This document shows positions 43,767 to 53,316 of a stretch of 64,000 nt of DNA, piece after piece. This DNA comes from Amycolatopsis dendrobii. Its GTDB lineage: Bacteria > Actinomycetota > Actinomycetes > Mycobacteriales > Pseudonocardiaceae. The number at the start of each line of letters is the position of its first letter. The first letter of the stretch is position 1. The position numbers and the translations under genes are program-made. Under the pieces are notes generated by a model. That model ran no database searches, had not been told where the DNA came from, and saw only the letters and a program-made list of their open reading frames with translations. The stretch is taken from positions 248,001-312,000 of the forward strand of contig NZ_JACGZW010000012.1 in assembly GCF_014145675.1 (NCBI RefSeq). The letters are read 5' to 3'.

Positions 43767-44560
43767 ACCCGCTCCAGTTTCGGCGTCGCACGCAGCAGCT
43801 CGCGCGTGTAGTCCTCCTGCGGCTGCTCGAAAACCGGGACCACGTCGCCGGTCTCCACCACCTGTCCCGACCGCAGCACCACGACCCGGTCGGCGACCTC
43901 GGCGACGACGCCCAGATCGTGCGTGATGAGCACGATCGCCATGCCGTGCTTGCGCTGCAGGCCGACCAGCAGGTCGAGGATCCGCGCCTGCACGGTCACG
44001 TCCAGCGCCGTCGTCGGTTCGTCCGCGATCAGCACCCGCGGCCGTCCGACGAGCGCCATCGCGATCATCACGCGCTGCCGGAGCCCGCCGGAGAGCTGGT
44101 GCGGGTACTGGCCGGCGCGTCGCTCGGGATCGGGAATCCCGGCCTCCCGCAACGCTTCCACCGCCGCCGCGCGCGCCCGCGCCCGCGTCGCGCCCTGGTG
44201 CCGGCGCAGCACCTCGGCCACCTGCGCGCCGACGCGCTTGACCGGGTTCAGGCTGGTCATCGGGTCCTGGAACACCATAGCGACGTCGTTGCCGCGGATC
44301 CGCCGGAGTTCCTTCTCCGGCAAGCGAAGCACGTCGCGTCCGTCGAGACGCACCTCTCCCCCGGCGTACACGCACGGCGGTTCCGGGTTGAGCCGCAGCA
44401 CCGACAGCGCCGTCGCGGTCTTGCCGCTGCCCGATTCCCCCACCACCGCAAGGGTTTCCCCGGCTTCCACGGCGAAACTCACGCCGTCGGCGGCCACCAC
44501 GGTCCCGGTCGCGAGGCGGAATTCGATCCGCAGGTCGTCGATCTCCAGCAGAGCGCTCAT
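43763..44560 (-). CDS. Oligopeptide ABC transporter ATP-binding protein (OppD/DppD-type)
   Basis: A 265-residue ATPase with Walker A GESGSGKTAT (about 37), Q-loop MVFQDPMTSLNPV, signature LSGGLRQRVMIAMAL (about 150), Walker B VLIADEPTTALD (about 170) and the OppD-style ending PVFEQPQEDYTRELLRATP. ATG 44560 lies in the ATGA overlap with the preceding permease. It normally pairs with OppF as a heterodimer at the membrane. All spacing is consistent with an intact importer. Confidence 0.9.
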   Translation of the reverse strand: MSALLEIDDLRIEFRLATGTVVAADGVSFAVEAGETLAVVGESGSGKTATALSVLRLNPEPPCVYAGGEVRLDGRDVLRLPEKELRRIRGNDVAMVFQDPMTSLNPVKRVGAQVAEVLRRHQGATRARARAAAVEALREAGIPDPERRAGQYPHQLSGGLRQRVMIAMALVGRPRVLIADEPTTALDVTVQARILDLLVGLQRKHGMAIVLITHDLGVVAEVADRVVVLRSGQVVETGDVVPVFEQPQEDYTRELLRATPKLERV

Positions 44561-45441
44561 GAGCGGTACGCCTTCGGGTCCGCGACGTCGCGCAGGACGT
44601 CGCCGGTCAGGTTGACAGACAGCGCGGTGAGCATCAGCGCCAGTCCGGGGAACACCGCGACCCACCACGACGTGCCGAGGTACAGCTGGCCGTCGCTGAG
44701 CATCCCGCCCCAGGTCACGGTCTGTTTCGGCACGCCGAGGCCGAGGTAGCTCAGCGAGGCCTCGGCCACGATCGCCGCGGCGACGTGCAGCGTGCCGATC
44801 GTGGCCAGCGGGGCCAGCACGTTCGGCAGCAGGTGCCGGCGCATGATCGTCCCGCCGCGCACGCCGATCGCCCGCGCCTCGGTGACGAACTCCCTGGTGC
44901 GCAAGGAAAGCACCTCGGACCGGATGACCCGGGCGTAGGACACCCAGCCGGTGAAGCCGAGCACCAGCACGACGTACCACAGCCCGGAGCCGAGGAAGCC
45001 GACGACGGCGAGCGCGAGCAGGATCGACGGGAACGCGAGCTGGATGTCGGCGATCCGCATGAGGATCCGGTCGAACCAGCCGCCGAGGTAGCCGGCGACC
45101 AGCCCGATCGCCGCGCCGACCAGCCCGGCCAGCAGCGCCGCGCACGCGCCCACGAGCAGCGAAACGCGGGCGCCGTAAAAGAGCCGGGACAGGATGTCGC
45201 GGCCGAGCTGGTCGGTGCCGAGCAGATGCGCGGACGAGCCGCCGTGCGCCCAGGCCGGCGGATGGAGCCGCACCAAAAGATCTTGCGCGCCCGGATCGTA
45301 CGGGGCGATCAGCGGCGCGAAGACCGCGACCAGCACCATCAGCGCGAGGACGGTGATCGCGACGACGCCCAGTTTGTTGCGCAGTACCGCACGCACCACG
45401 CTGGGCCGGGCGGTCGGGACGGCTGCGGTCACGGCGGTCAT
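44557..45441 (-). CDS. Oligopeptide ABC transporter permease (OppC/DppC-type)
   Basis: A 294-residue inner-membrane permease with six spans, the first after a cytoplasmic N-terminus (NKLGVVAITVLALMVLVAVFAPLIAPYDP), and the periplasm-facing LGTDQLGRDILSRLFYGARVSL signature of DppC. The EAA coupling loop is EARAIGVRGGTIMRRHLLPN (about 195-215). ATG 45441 overlaps the DppB stop. It forms the channel together with the DppB-like permease. Confidence 0.9.
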   Translation of the reverse strand: MTAVTAAVPTARPSVVRAVLRNKLGVVAITVLALMVLVAVFAPLIAPYDPGAQDLLVRLHPPAWAHGGSSAHLLGTDQLGRDILSRLFYGARVSLLVGACAALLAGLVGAAIGLVAGYLGGWFDRILMRIADIQLAFPSILLALAVVGFLGSGLWYVVLVLGFTGWVSYARVIRSEVLSLRTREFVTEARAIGVRGGTIMRRHLLPNVLAPLATIGTLHVAAAIVAEASLSYLGLGVPKQTVTWGGMLSDGQLYLGTSWWVAVFPGLALMLTALSVNLTGDVLRDVADPKAYRS

Positions 45442-46409
45442 GCGGTCACCCGCACCCTCGGATCGAGCAGCGTGTAGGACAGGTCGACAAGCAGGTTCAC
45501 GACGACGAACGTGGCCGCGAAGAACAGCACGGCCGCTTGCACGAGCGGGAAATCGCGGTTCTGGATGGCCTCGACGGTCAACCGGCCCAGCCCCGGCCAG
45601 GAGAACACCTGCTCGGTGAGGATCGCGCCGCCGAGCAGGGTGCCGACCTCGAGCCCGACCACGGTGACCACCGGCAGCGCGGCGTTGCGCAGGCCGTGCG
45701 AGAGGACGACTCCCGCGGTGCCGAGGCCTTTGGCCCGGGCGGTGCGGATGAAATCCGAACCGAGCACGTCGATCAGCGACGACCGCAGCAGCCGGGCGAT
45801 CACCGCGACCGAGTACACCGCGAGCGTGACCGCGGGCAGGATCAGGTGCTCCAGCCCGCCGTACCCGGACGCGGGCAGCACCTGCCACTGCACGGCGAAC
45901 ACCAGGATCAGCAGGATGCCGACCCAGAACGCGGGCGTCGACTGTCCGATGAGGACGCCCGTCATCACGCCGGAATCGCCCGCGCGGCCCCGCCTCGTCG
46001 CCGCGTAGGTGCCCGCCGGAACAGCGATCGCCAGCGCGACCAGCAGCGCGGCCCCGGCGAGTTCGAGCGTCGCCGGCACGCGGGAGAACAGGACCTCCGA
46101 GACCGGCTGGTCGTACACCAGCGACGTGCCCAGCCGCAGGCGCGGCAGCCCGCCGAGGTAGTCGAGGTATTGCGCGAGCAGCGGCCGGTCCAGGCCGAGG
46201 CTCGCCCGCAGGGTCGCTTCCTGGTGCGCGGTCGCGTCCGGCGGCAGGATCAGCTTCACCGGGTCGCCGGAGAGCCGGACGAGGAAAAACGCCGCGGTGG
46301 CCACGAAAAACAGCACGACGACGGCGGTCGCCACCTTGGTCGCGACCGCGCGCAGCACGCCGGTCCCGGCCGCGGCCGGACGGGAGACGGGGACGGCCGG
46401 GGCGGTCAC
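45438..46409 (-). CDS. Oligopeptide ABC transporter permease (OppB/DppB-type)
   Basis: A 323-residue permease starting at GTG 46409 in a GTGA overlap with the binding-protein stop. The N-terminal span (ATKVATAVVVLFFVATAAFFLVRLSGDP) and the DppB hallmark LGLDRPLLAQYLDYLGGL come first. The EAA loop RTARAKGLGTAGVVLSHGLRN is at about 225-245, and the protein ends DLSYTLLDPRVRV. It lies between the binding protein and DppC in the usual order. Confidence 0.9.
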   Translation of the reverse strand: MTAPAVPVSRPAAAGTGVLRAVATKVATAVVVLFFVATAAFFLVRLSGDPVKLILPPDATAHQEATLRASLGLDRPLLAQYLDYLGGLPRLRLGTSLVYDQPVSEVLFSRVPATLELAGAALLVALAIAVPAGTYAATRRGRAGDSGVMTGVLIGQSTPAFWVGILLILVFAVQWQVLPASGYGGLEHLILPAVTLAVYSVAVIARLLRSSLIDVLGSDFIRTARAKGLGTAGVVLSHGLRNAALPVVTVVGLEVGTLLGGAILTEQVFSWPGLGRLTVEAIQNRDFPLVQAAVLFFAATFVVVNLLVDLSYTLLDPRVRVTA

Positions 46410-47977
46410 GAGGCCACCTGCGCCCGGGCCATGGCGAGCAGGCCGACGACGCCCGGCTGCCACCGCGGTCGCGTGTTGACCGCGTAGATCGTGTCGATCT
46501 GGTAGAGGAACACGAACGGAGCCTCCTGGTTCAGCAGATGCTGGAGGCCGGTGAACGCGCGCTGCCGGTCGGCGGGCACGAGCGACTGCTCCTCGACGTC
46601 CACGAGCCGGTCGGCTTCGGCGTTGCGCCACCGGCTCTGCCTGCGGTCGTGGCGGACGTTGGACTGCACGAGGCTTTCCGCGTCGAGCGTCCAGCCGGTG
46701 CTGGCGGCGAGGTAGATCGGGCCGAGCGCGCCGCGGTTGTTCGAGGTCAGCCGGCTGCTGTAGGTGCCGGGGTCGACCAGTTCCACCTGGGCGCGCACCC
46801 CGGCGCGGGCGAGCAGGCCGGAGATCGCCTCGGCGGTGTTGGCGTCGGCGGTCTGCGCGGTGAGCGTGGTGTCGAAGCCGTTCGGGAAACCGGCCTCGGC
46901 GAGGAGCCGTTTCGCGAGGCCGACGTCGCGGGAGTACGGCCGGATCGACGGGTCGAAGCCGAACGCTTCGCGCGGGAACATCGTCGGCACCTCGCGGGCC
47001 TTGCCGTCGAGCACCGCTTTGATCAGCAGCGGCACGTCGACGGCGTGGTTGAGCGCCCGGCGCACGCGCACGTCGCGCAGCGGGCCGGCGGTGGTGTCGA
47101 GCGACAGGTACGACGTGCGGATGCCCGGGCAGTGCCGGATCTCGACGCCGCGGTATCCCTGGATCTGCAAGGCGGCGTCCGGGGTCAGGTTCGCGACGAT
47201 GTCGACCTGGTCGCTCTGCAGCGACGCCAGCGCCGACGACGGATCCGGCATCGGCAGGAAGACCAGCTCGTCGAACGCCGGTTTCCCGTCCCAGTACGCG
47301 GGATTCGCGCGCATCCGCGTCTGGTGGTCGCGCTGGAACTCGACGAACGTGAACGGCCCGGTGCCGACCGGATGCTTCGCGAAGCCGGCGTTGCCGACCT
47401 GCCGGAGGTAGCCCGGGGGCACCACGACCCCGCCGAACAGCGAGACCTTCGCCGGCAGGATCGGGTCCGGTTCGCTGAGGTGCAGGTCGACGGTCAGGTC
47501 GTCGGCGACTGTCGCTTTCTTGACGTAGCGCAGCTCGACGATCGGCGATTTCGTCGCCGGGTCCAGCAGCCGCTGCACGCTGAACGCGACCGCGTGCGCG
47601 TCGCAGGGCTCGCCGTTGTGGAAGCGCACGCCGGGCCGCAGCCGGAACCGCCAGGTCAGCCGGTCGAGCGGGGACCAGGACAGCGCGAGGCCGGGGGCGA
47701 GCTGGTTGCCCGGCCCGCGCGTGGTGAGCGTGTCGAACAGGTTGACCAGCACGTTCATCGAGGTCAGATCGCCCTGTTTCTGCGGGTCCAGCGTCTTCGG
47801 GTCGGCGGTCTGGGCGACGCGCAGCACGCGGCCGGGACTGCCCGTCGCGGTGCCGCACGCGGTGAGCGCGGCGGGCAGGGCGACTGCGGGCAGCGTCAGC
47901 CCGGTCAGCCGGAGCGCCGTGCGGCGGGACAGGCGGGGAGGTGGGGCCACGGGATCTTCCTTTCCGTGGGGTGACAT
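46406..47977 (-). CDS. Peptide ABC transporter substrate-binding lipoprotein (family 5)
   Basis: A 523-residue SBP_bac_5 protein. A twin-arginine signal (LSRRTALRLTGLTLPAVALP) leads to the lipobox LTAC, so it should be a Tat-exported lipoprotein. Conserved segments include PKTLDPQKQGDL, SWSPLDRLTWRFRLRPGVRFHNGEPCDAHAVAFS and HNPARNGR-like C-terminal elements. ATG 47977 or the GTG ten codons on are both possible starts. It leads the five-gene importer operon, divergent from the IclR gene across a 43-base spacer containing a TTCC/GGAA dyad. Confidence 0.9.
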   Translation of the reverse strand: MSPHGKEDPVAPPPRLSRRTALRLTGLTLPAVALPAALTACGTATGSPGRVLRVAQTADPKTLDPQKQGDLTSMNVLVNLFDTLTTRGPGNQLAPGLALSWSPLDRLTWRFRLRPGVRFHNGEPCDAHAVAFSVQRLLDPATKSPIVELRYVKKATVADDLTVDLHLSEPDPILPAKVSLFGGVVVPPGYLRQVGNAGFAKHPVGTGPFTFVEFQRDHQTRMRANPAYWDGKPAFDELVFLPMPDPSSALASLQSDQVDIVANLTPDAALQIQGYRGVEIRHCPGIRTSYLSLDTTAGPLRDVRVRRALNHAVDVPLLIKAVLDGKAREVPTMFPREAFGFDPSIRPYSRDVGLAKRLLAEAGFPNGFDTTLTAQTADANTAEAISGLLARAGVRAQVELVDPGTYSSRLTSNNRGALGPIYLAASTGWTLDAESLVQSNVRHDRRQSRWRNAEADRLVDVEEQSLVPADRQRAFTGLQHLLNQEAPFVFLYQIDTIYAVNTRPRWQPGVVGLLAMARAQVAS

Positions 47978-47981
47978 CTCA

Positions 47982-47996
47982 TTCCGTCAGATGGAA
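47982..47996. promoter_or_regulatory. Candidate IclR operator upstream of the importer operon
   Basis: TTCC-gtcagat-GGAA is a 15-bp dyad in the short spacer between the divergent binding-protein and iclR genes. IclR proteins bind such TGGAA-type palindromes. Its overlap with both start regions fits control of the importer and autoregulation. Confidence 0.5.
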
Positions 47997-48020
47997 CGGG
48001 ATTGCGCTAAGGTAGGCGGC

Positions 48021-48830
48021 GTGAAGAACGCTGTCAACGGTTCGTCCGGCACCGGACGGGCCGAGCCCCGCGGTGCCGTCGACAAGGCCCTGGAGGTCCT
48101 CGCCGCGCTGTCGCGACCGGGCGGGCCGCACCGGCTCGCCGACCTCGCCGAGGCCTGCGACCTGCCGAAACCGACCACGCACCGGATGCTGCAGACGTTC
48201 GCCGAAGCCGGCTTCGCGGCCGGGCTCGGCGGCGGCCGGTACACCGTCGGACCGCGGCTGCTGGGGATGTCGGCGGCGGTGCTCGCGGCGCGTCCGGCGA
48301 TCCGGCCGATCCTCGCCGACCTGCGGCGGCGGACCGGGCACACCGTCCACTACGCGGTACGGCACGCGGACCGCGCGGTGTACGTGGACAAGCTCGAACC
48401 GGACCAGGCGTACCGGCTCAACACCCGTCCTGGCGGCGAGGTTCCCCTCTACTGCACCGGTGTCGGCCGCGCGATCCTTTCCCGGCTGTCGCCGCCGGAA
48501 GTCGCGGCCGTGCTCGACGCCGCGCCGCTGCGCGCCCGCACGCCTAAGACAATCACGGACCCGGCGGAAATCCGGGCGTCTCTGACCACTGTGGACACTC
48601 TTGGCTACGTCGTCGACGACGAGCAGCACGAACAGCACGTCCGTTGTGTCGCCGCTCCCGTGCTGGCCGCGGACGGACAGGTGGCGGGTGCGGTCAGCGT
48701 GGCCGGGTTGACGTTCACCTTGCCGCCCGACAGTTTCCCGACGCTCGGTCCGCTCGTCGCCGAGGCGGCGAACCGGGTTTCGGCGGCGCTGAGCAGTGCG
48801 CCGGTCCGGCTGGCGCCCGATGAGGACTGA
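48021..48830 (+). CDS. IclR-family transcriptional regulator
   Basis: A 269-residue regulator from GTG 48021. The N-terminal winged HTH (VDKALEVLAALSRPGGPHRLADLAEACDLPKPTTHRMLQTFAEAGF, about 20-65) precedes the GAF-like effector domain (about 90-255: VYVDKLEPDQAYRLNTRPGGEVPLYCTGVGRAILS). An upstream open frame to 47616 is a shadow. It is divergent from the peptide importer operon and overlaps the serine hydrolase gene downstream by 11 bases, so the hydrolase is co-transcribed with it. It likely regulates the importer in response to a peptide-derived ligand. Confidence 0.88.
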   Translation: MKNAVNGSSGTGRAEPRGAVDKALEVLAALSRPGGPHRLADLAEACDLPKPTTHRMLQTFAEAGFAAGLGGGRYTVGPRLLGMSAAVLAARPAIRPILADLRRRTGHTVHYAVRHADRAVYVDKLEPDQAYRLNTRPGGEVPLYCTGVGRAILSRLSPPEVAAVLDAAPLRARTPKTITDPAEIRASLTTVDTLGYVVDDEQHEQHVRCVAAPVLAADGQVAGAVSVAGLTFTLPPDSFPTLGPLVAEAANRVSAALSSAPVRLAPDED

Positions 48831-49818
48831 GCTGGCGGAGATCTTGGCGCGCGGCCGGGAGAATCGCGTCTATTCCGCCGCCGCGTGGTCGGTCGGCACC
48901 GCGGACGGCGTGCTCGACCGGGGTCTGCTCGGCACGCTCTGGCGGGACGGCCCCGCGGTCGCCGAGAACAGCCGATGGGATCTGGCTTCGGTGACCAAAC
49001 CGGTCATCGGGATGGTCGTCGGCGCGCTCGCCGACCGCGGCTCGTTGTCCTTCGACGATCCCGTTTCCCGGCACCTGCCGTCGTACCCCGCCGAGATCAC
49101 GGTCCGGCAGCTGCTGACGCACACGTCCGGGCTTCCGGGCGGAACTCCGTTGTGGCGCACCCATTCCACCCGTTCGGACCTGCTCGAAGCCATCCGCGTC
49201 GGACCGCGCCGCACGGACGGCCAGGTCGAATACTCGTCGCAGGGCTTCATCCTGCTCGGCCTGGTCGCCGAAGCCGCCGGACGCGCACCGCTGGACCAGC
49301 TCGTCGCCGACCTGGTCAGCAAGCCGGCCGGCCTCGCGGCGACCGGCTTCGGGCCGGTGCCGGACGCTGTCGCTACGGAGGACTGCCCGTGGCGCGGCCA
49401 CGTCGTCCGCGGCGAGGTGCACGACGAGAACGCCGTGGTGCTGGGCGGAATCTGCGGCCACGCCGGGCTGTTCTCCACCCTGTCCGATATGGAGCGCTGG
49501 GCACAGCTTCTCGCCGCGGGCGCCGCTCCCCTGCTCAAACCCGGGACGCACGCGGAAATGATCGCCTGCCAGACCCCCGGGCTGAACCCGCGCCGCGGTC
49601 TCGCCTGGCAGTGCCTGGACGTGCCCGGCTCCCCGGTGGGCACCGAGCTGGCACGGGATTCGTACGGGCACACGGGATTCACCGGAACCAGTGTGTGGTT
49701 CGAACCCGGCCGGGGCCGGTACTACGTGCTCCTCACCAACCGGGTCCACCCCACCCGCACGACGCCCGGAATCGAAACCGTGCGCCGAGAATTCCACTCC
49801 GCGGCTGTGCGGCTGTAG
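48820..49818 (+). CDS. Serine hydrolase of the beta-lactamase / DD-peptidase family
   Basis: A 332-residue protein. Motifs: SVTKP (SxxK, about residue 58), YSSQGF in place of YxN (about 150) and GHTGF as the KTG equivalent (about 282). ATG 48820 overlaps the end of the iclR gene by 11 bases. No signal peptide is apparent, so it is probably a cytoplasmic esterase or D-aminopeptidase. Linked to an IclR regulator and peptide importer, it may hydrolyse an imported peptide or ester. Convergent with the amidase gene. Confidence 0.82.
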   Translation: MRTELAEILARGRENRVYSAAAWSVGTADGVLDRGLLGTLWRDGPAVAENSRWDLASVTKPVIGMVVGALADRGSLSFDDPVSRHLPSYPAEITVRQLLTHTSGLPGGTPLWRTHSTRSDLLEAIRVGPRRTDGQVEYSSQGFILLGLVAEAAGRAPLDQLVADLVSKPAGLAATGFGPVPDAVATEDCPWRGHVVRGEVHDENAVVLGGICGHAGLFSTLSDMERWAQLLAAGAAPLLKPGTHAEMIACQTPGLNPRRGLAWQCLDVPGSPVGTELARDSYGHTGFTGTSVWFEPGRGRYYVLLTNRVHPTRTTPGIETVRREFHSAAVRL

Positions 49819-49830
49819 AGCGGAACCCAG

Positions 49831-51144
49831 TCAACCGGCCGGGTCGTCGGTGTTCGCCAGCGTTTCCGCCATGCGTTCGGCGAGGCGCAGTGCCCGGCGG
49901 TCGTCGAACCGTGCTCCTTGGACGGTCAGCCCGACCGGAAGACCTTCCGCGGGGATGGCCAGCGGGAAGGTGACCATGGGCGCCCCGAGCATCGCGCCCG
50001 GCGTTGTGTTCCGGGTGTACAGCTCGAAAGCGTCGATGCGGCTGCCCAGATGCTCCACCGGCCCGTCGCTGTCGGCGGGCGGTGCTGGCGCGGGCGTGGC
50101 GGGAAATGCGAGCGCGTCGAGTGCGTGCTTGCGCAGCAGTTCCGCGTAGCACGCTCGCGCTTGCTCGGTTTGCTGCTGGGCTATCGCGTACGCGTCGGGC
50201 GGCACCGGGGACTCCAGCTCCGCTTCCAGGATCTGCCGGACATCAGGACTGCGCACCTCCGCGGCCAGCCGGGCGAACGCCTGCTCCGCGTTCAGGCCCA
50301 GGGCCCGGGCGGCGACGTCGCCGAGCAGCCGGCGGGCTTCCCAGCAGACGATCGGCATAGCCGCCGCACGGGTCAGCTCCCACACCTCCGAAAGCGTCAC
50401 CGGCACCAGCTCGACAGTGTCCGCGAGCGCGTCCAAGGCCGAATCGACCGCCGCTTGCGTACTGGGGTGCAGCTCGCGGACCAGTTCCGCGGGCACTCCG
50501 ATCCGCGGCCGCGAAGCGTCCTCGGCCGTCGCTCCGCCGAGCATCGCCAGGTCGAGCTCGGCGAGGCGCCGCACCGACCGCGCGAAGACCCCGGGGGCGT
50601 CCCGCGTCCACGACAGGCCGACGATGCCCGCGGTCGGCCAGCGTCCGGTGCTGGGACGGAACCCGGCGACCCCGCACAGACTGGCCGGGATCGAGATCGA
50701 GCCCCCGGTGTCCGTGCCCAGCGCGACCTCGGCATGGCCGCGCGCGACGACCGCGGCGCTGCCGCCCGAGGAACCCCCTGCCAGACGATCCGGACGGCCG
50801 GGCAAGCGCACCGCGCCATAAGACGCGTTCCGGGAAGTGATCCCGAAGGCGAGTTCGTGCATGTTCGCCATGCCTACGACCACCGCGCCGGAGCGGCGCA
50901 GCAGCGCGACAACCGGGGCGTCCGCCTCCTCCGGCCCGAGGTCCAGCAGCTCGCACCCCGCGGACCGGCGCAGTCCGCGCACCGCGATATTCGCTTTCAC
51001 CGCGAGCGGATACGGCTTCCCGCCCGCCAACGGCGACTGGGCGGCGATTTCCTCGGCAGTGCAGGTTTGCGTCCACTCCCCTGGTTCCGGTCGTTCGACC
51101 GGGTCCAGGACGGAAGCGCGGGCGAGGGCGGCGGAAAGCGGCAT
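49831..51144 (-). CDS. Amidase signature family enzyme
   Basis: About 437 residues. The Ser-cisSer-Lys triad is visible: Lys in LAVKANIAVRG (about 50), GGSSGGSAA (about 130) and GTDTGGSISIP (about 152-162). ATG 51144 has AAAGGAG seven bases upstream. A TTG/ATG further up (51216) would overlap the LuxR stop, so translational coupling is also possible. The enzyme hydrolyses linear amides; acylamides, nitrile-derived amides or aryl-amides are all possible substrates. It is the second gene of the LuxR-amidase unit. Confidence 0.86.
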   Translation of the reverse strand: MPLSAALARASVLDPVERPEPGEWTQTCTAEEIAAQSPLAGGKPYPLAVKANIAVRGLRRSAGCELLDLGPEEADAPVVALLRRSGAVVVGMANMHELAFGITSRNASYGAVRLPGRPDRLAGGSSGGSAAVVARGHAEVALGTDTGGSISIPASLCGVAGFRPSTGRWPTAGIVGLSWTRDAPGVFARSVRRLAELDLAMLGGATAEDASRPRIGVPAELVRELHPSTQAAVDSALDALADTVELVPVTLSEVWELTRAAAMPIVCWEARRLLGDVAARALGLNAEQAFARLAAEVRSPDVRQILEAELESPVPPDAYAIAQQQTEQARACYAELLRKHALDALAFPATPAPAPPADSDGPVEHLGSRIDAFELYTRNTTPGAMLGAPMVTFPLAIPAEGLPVGLTVQGARFDDRRALRLAERMAETLANTDDPAG

Positions 51145-51212
51145 CCGGGGCTCCTTTGCGGCGAATGAGGCTTGTCCGGAAGTCTCGGCCCGCCGGGTGT
51201 TCGCCGCCATCG

Positions 51213-51905
51213 TCAATTCTGATGATGGCGGAGGTGATACGCCGCCAGCGCAGCGCGGTTGGGCGCGCCGGTCTTGGCGAACGCGTTGCTCAGGTGCGTC
51301 CGCAAGGTCGGCGGCGCGATGCCGAGAGCCGCGGCGATCTGCTTGTCGCTGTACCCGTCCGCGACCAGCGCAGCCACCTGGGCTTCGCGCCGGGACAGCG
51401 GCTTCTGCCCGGACGGAGCCTCCCGGGGCCAGACCCGGGCGACCAGGTCCCCGAAAGACCGGAACACCCGCGCGTCCGCCTCGGTGAACGCGCGGCCGTC
51501 ACGTCCCCGCCACACCCGCAGATCCACCGAACCGGGACCGGCGCCGGCCGGGAAGTAGTTCATGCCGTGGTACATGCCGCCGCGATGCAGGAAGTCCTGG
51601 ACGAACTCCGCGCAGACCCCGGTGCCCGGACTGACTCGCGAAGCGCTCCCCCGCGCGAAAAGCCCCGGGGTCAGGTCGTCAACGTGCCGGAAATGCCGGT
51701 GGTAGGCGCGAAGCGCGTCGTCGCCGAGGTCAAGCTGAACCGGGTCGGCGTACGGCCCGGACGCATCGCAGACGAAGGAGGCGAAGACGTCCGCCCTCAG
51801 CATGCGGCGCAGGACCTCGCCCAACTGGAGGCGCTTCGTCTTCTGTGGCGAGTCCGAGAGGACGACATCGATCGCTTCGCACGTCAGTGCGTACTCCTGG
51901 CCCAT
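51213..51905 (-). CDS. LuxR-type response regulator-like transcription factor
   Basis: A 230-residue protein. The C-terminal GerE/LuxR HTH (LSRREAQVAALVADGYSDKQIAAALGIAPPTLRTHLSNAFAKTG) covers about 170-215. The N-terminal 150 residues are helical with no receiver-domain Asp motif (PAS/GAF-like sensor possible, VFASFVCDASGPY). It is immediately upstream of the amidase gene on the same strand and probably controls it. The sensor input is not evident. Confidence 0.8.
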   Translation of the reverse strand: MGQEYALTCEAIDVVLSDSPQKTKRLQLGEVLRRMLRADVFASFVCDASGPYADPVQLDLGDDALRAYHRHFRHVDDLTPGLFARGSASRVSPGTGVCAEFVQDFLHRGGMYHGMNYFPAGAGPGSVDLRVWRGRDGRAFTEADARVFRSFGDLVARVWPREAPSGQKPLSRREAQVAALVADGYSDKQIAAALGIAPPTLRTHLSNAFAKTGAPNRAALAAYHLRHHQN

Positions 51906-52001
51906 ACTGCCTCGCTCCGGTGCGGGGTAGCGAGCGCGACGCCGGCACCGCTCCGTCGGCTCCTTGCTCGCCCGAGAGTGTACGGGGCCGCCGATGCCGC
52001 C

Positions 52002-53303
52002 CTACCTCCTCGCCAGATCCAGGTTCTTCGTCTCCCGGAACGCGAACCTGACCACCAGCGCGGAAACCACCGCGATCGCCATCAGATAGCAGCCCGGAGC
52101 CAGCGAACTGCCGGTGAGAGACACCAGCCAGGTGGCCGCGAACGGGGCTGTCCCGCCGAAGAGCACGTACGCCGCGGTGTAGCCGATCGCCGAGCCGCTG
52201 GCGCGAACCGGGCCCGGGAACATCTCCACCATCGCCGGCACGTTCGACGTCCCGATCACCGCGACCAGCACCGCCAGCACCGTGGTTCCCGCGAGCGCCC
52301 CGGCGAATCCGGTACGCATCAGCACGAACGCGGGAAGGGTGCAGACCACGAATCCGAGGCACGCCGCCAGCAGCATCCGTTTGCGTCCGAACCGGTCGCT
52401 CGCCGAAGCCATGAGAGGGCAGGCAAGGCTGTAGCAGACCATCGATACCACGCTGGCGGTCAGCGCCTGCGTGCGCGAGTAACGCAGTTCGTCGGCCATG
52501 TAGCTGATCAGGTAGCTGCTCATCAAGTAGTACGCGATCGCGTTGGTGATGCTGTAGCCGAAGAGCGTGCAGATCTGGCGCTTGTGCGAGCGGACCGCGT
52601 CGCGCAATGGCTTGCGCTGCACGGACTCCTCCCGTGCCAGTGCCCGGAACACCGGGCTGTCCTCGACCCTCCGCCGCAGGTACAGCCCGATCAAGCCGAG
52701 CGGGCCGGCCAGCAGGAACGGCACCCGCCAGCCCCACGTGTGCAGCGCGTCCGCCGAAAGCGTCGAGGTCAGCAGCACGCCGACGGCCGAGCCGGCGACG
52801 CTGGCCAGGCCGACGGTCGCGGGCACCGCGCTGGCGAACCGGGCGCGCCGGCCGTCGGGAGCGTGCTCCATGATGAACGCCGACGCGCCGGTGTACTCGC
52901 CGCCGGTGGAAAATCCCTGCGCCGTCCGCAACGCGAACAGCAGAATCGGCGCGGCCACCCCGATCGCGGAGTACGTCGGCAGGACACCCATCAGGAACGT
53001 CGCGCCGCTCATCACCAGCACGCTCAGCGCGAGCATCCGGTTGCGGCCGATCCGGTCGCCGTAGTGCCCGAAGAACGCCGCGCCGAGCGGCCGCGCCACG
53101 AATCCGCCCGCGAAGATCGCCCACGTCGCCAGCAGCGCCGCGGTCTGGTCGTGCCGGGGGAAGAACTCCGCGGCGATGGTCGAGGACATGGTCGCGTAGG
53201 CCGCGGAGTCGAACCATTCGGTGAAATTGCCGATGGCCGACGCGAGCACGATTTTCCGCCTGCCGGCGCGAGCGGCCGCGGGCTGTTCCGTCCGGACGGT
53301 CAT
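52002..53303 (-). CDS. MHS-family metabolite:H+ symporter (MFS)
   Basis: A 433-residue major facilitator with twelve spans. MHS markers are the cytoplasmic N-terminus and first span SAIGNFTEWFDSAAYATMSSTIAAEFFP, the motif A LGAAFFGHYGDRIGRNRML (about 85-103), FSTGGEYTGASAFIMEHAPDGRRA (about 130-155) and GRKRMLLAACLG in the second half. The family imports dicarboxylates, shikimate, proline/betaine or aromatic acids. It heads the minus-strand unit with the acyl-CoA synthetase, 13 bases upstream, and enoyl-CoA hydratase, pointing to uptake of an organic acid. Confidence 0.88.
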   Translation of the reverse strand: MTVRTEQPAAARAGRRKIVLASAIGNFTEWFDSAAYATMSSTIAAEFFPRHDQTAALLATWAIFAGGFVARPLGAAFFGHYGDRIGRNRMLALSVLVMSGATFLMGVLPTYSAIGVAAPILLFALRTAQGFSTGGEYTGASAFIMEHAPDGRRARFASAVPATVGLASVAGSAVGVLLTSTLSADALHTWGWRVPFLLAGPLGLIGLYLRRRVEDSPVFRALAREESVQRKPLRDAVRSHKRQICTLFGYSITNAIAYYLMSSYLISYMADELRYSRTQALTASVVSMVCYSLACPLMASASDRFGRKRMLLAACLGFVVCTLPAFVLMRTGFAGALAGTTVLAVLVAVIGTSNVPAMVEMFPGPVRASGSAIGYTAAYVLFGGTAPFAATWLVSLTGSSLAPGCYLMAIAVVSALVVRFAFRETKNLDLARR

Positions 53304-53316
53304 GGCCGTCTCCTCC

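Noticed and set aside
45438..47858. 806-aa minus-strand gene in front of the permease
   Set aside because: The extension is Arg/Pro-rich antisense-frame sequence over the binding-protein gene; DppB begins at GTG 46409.
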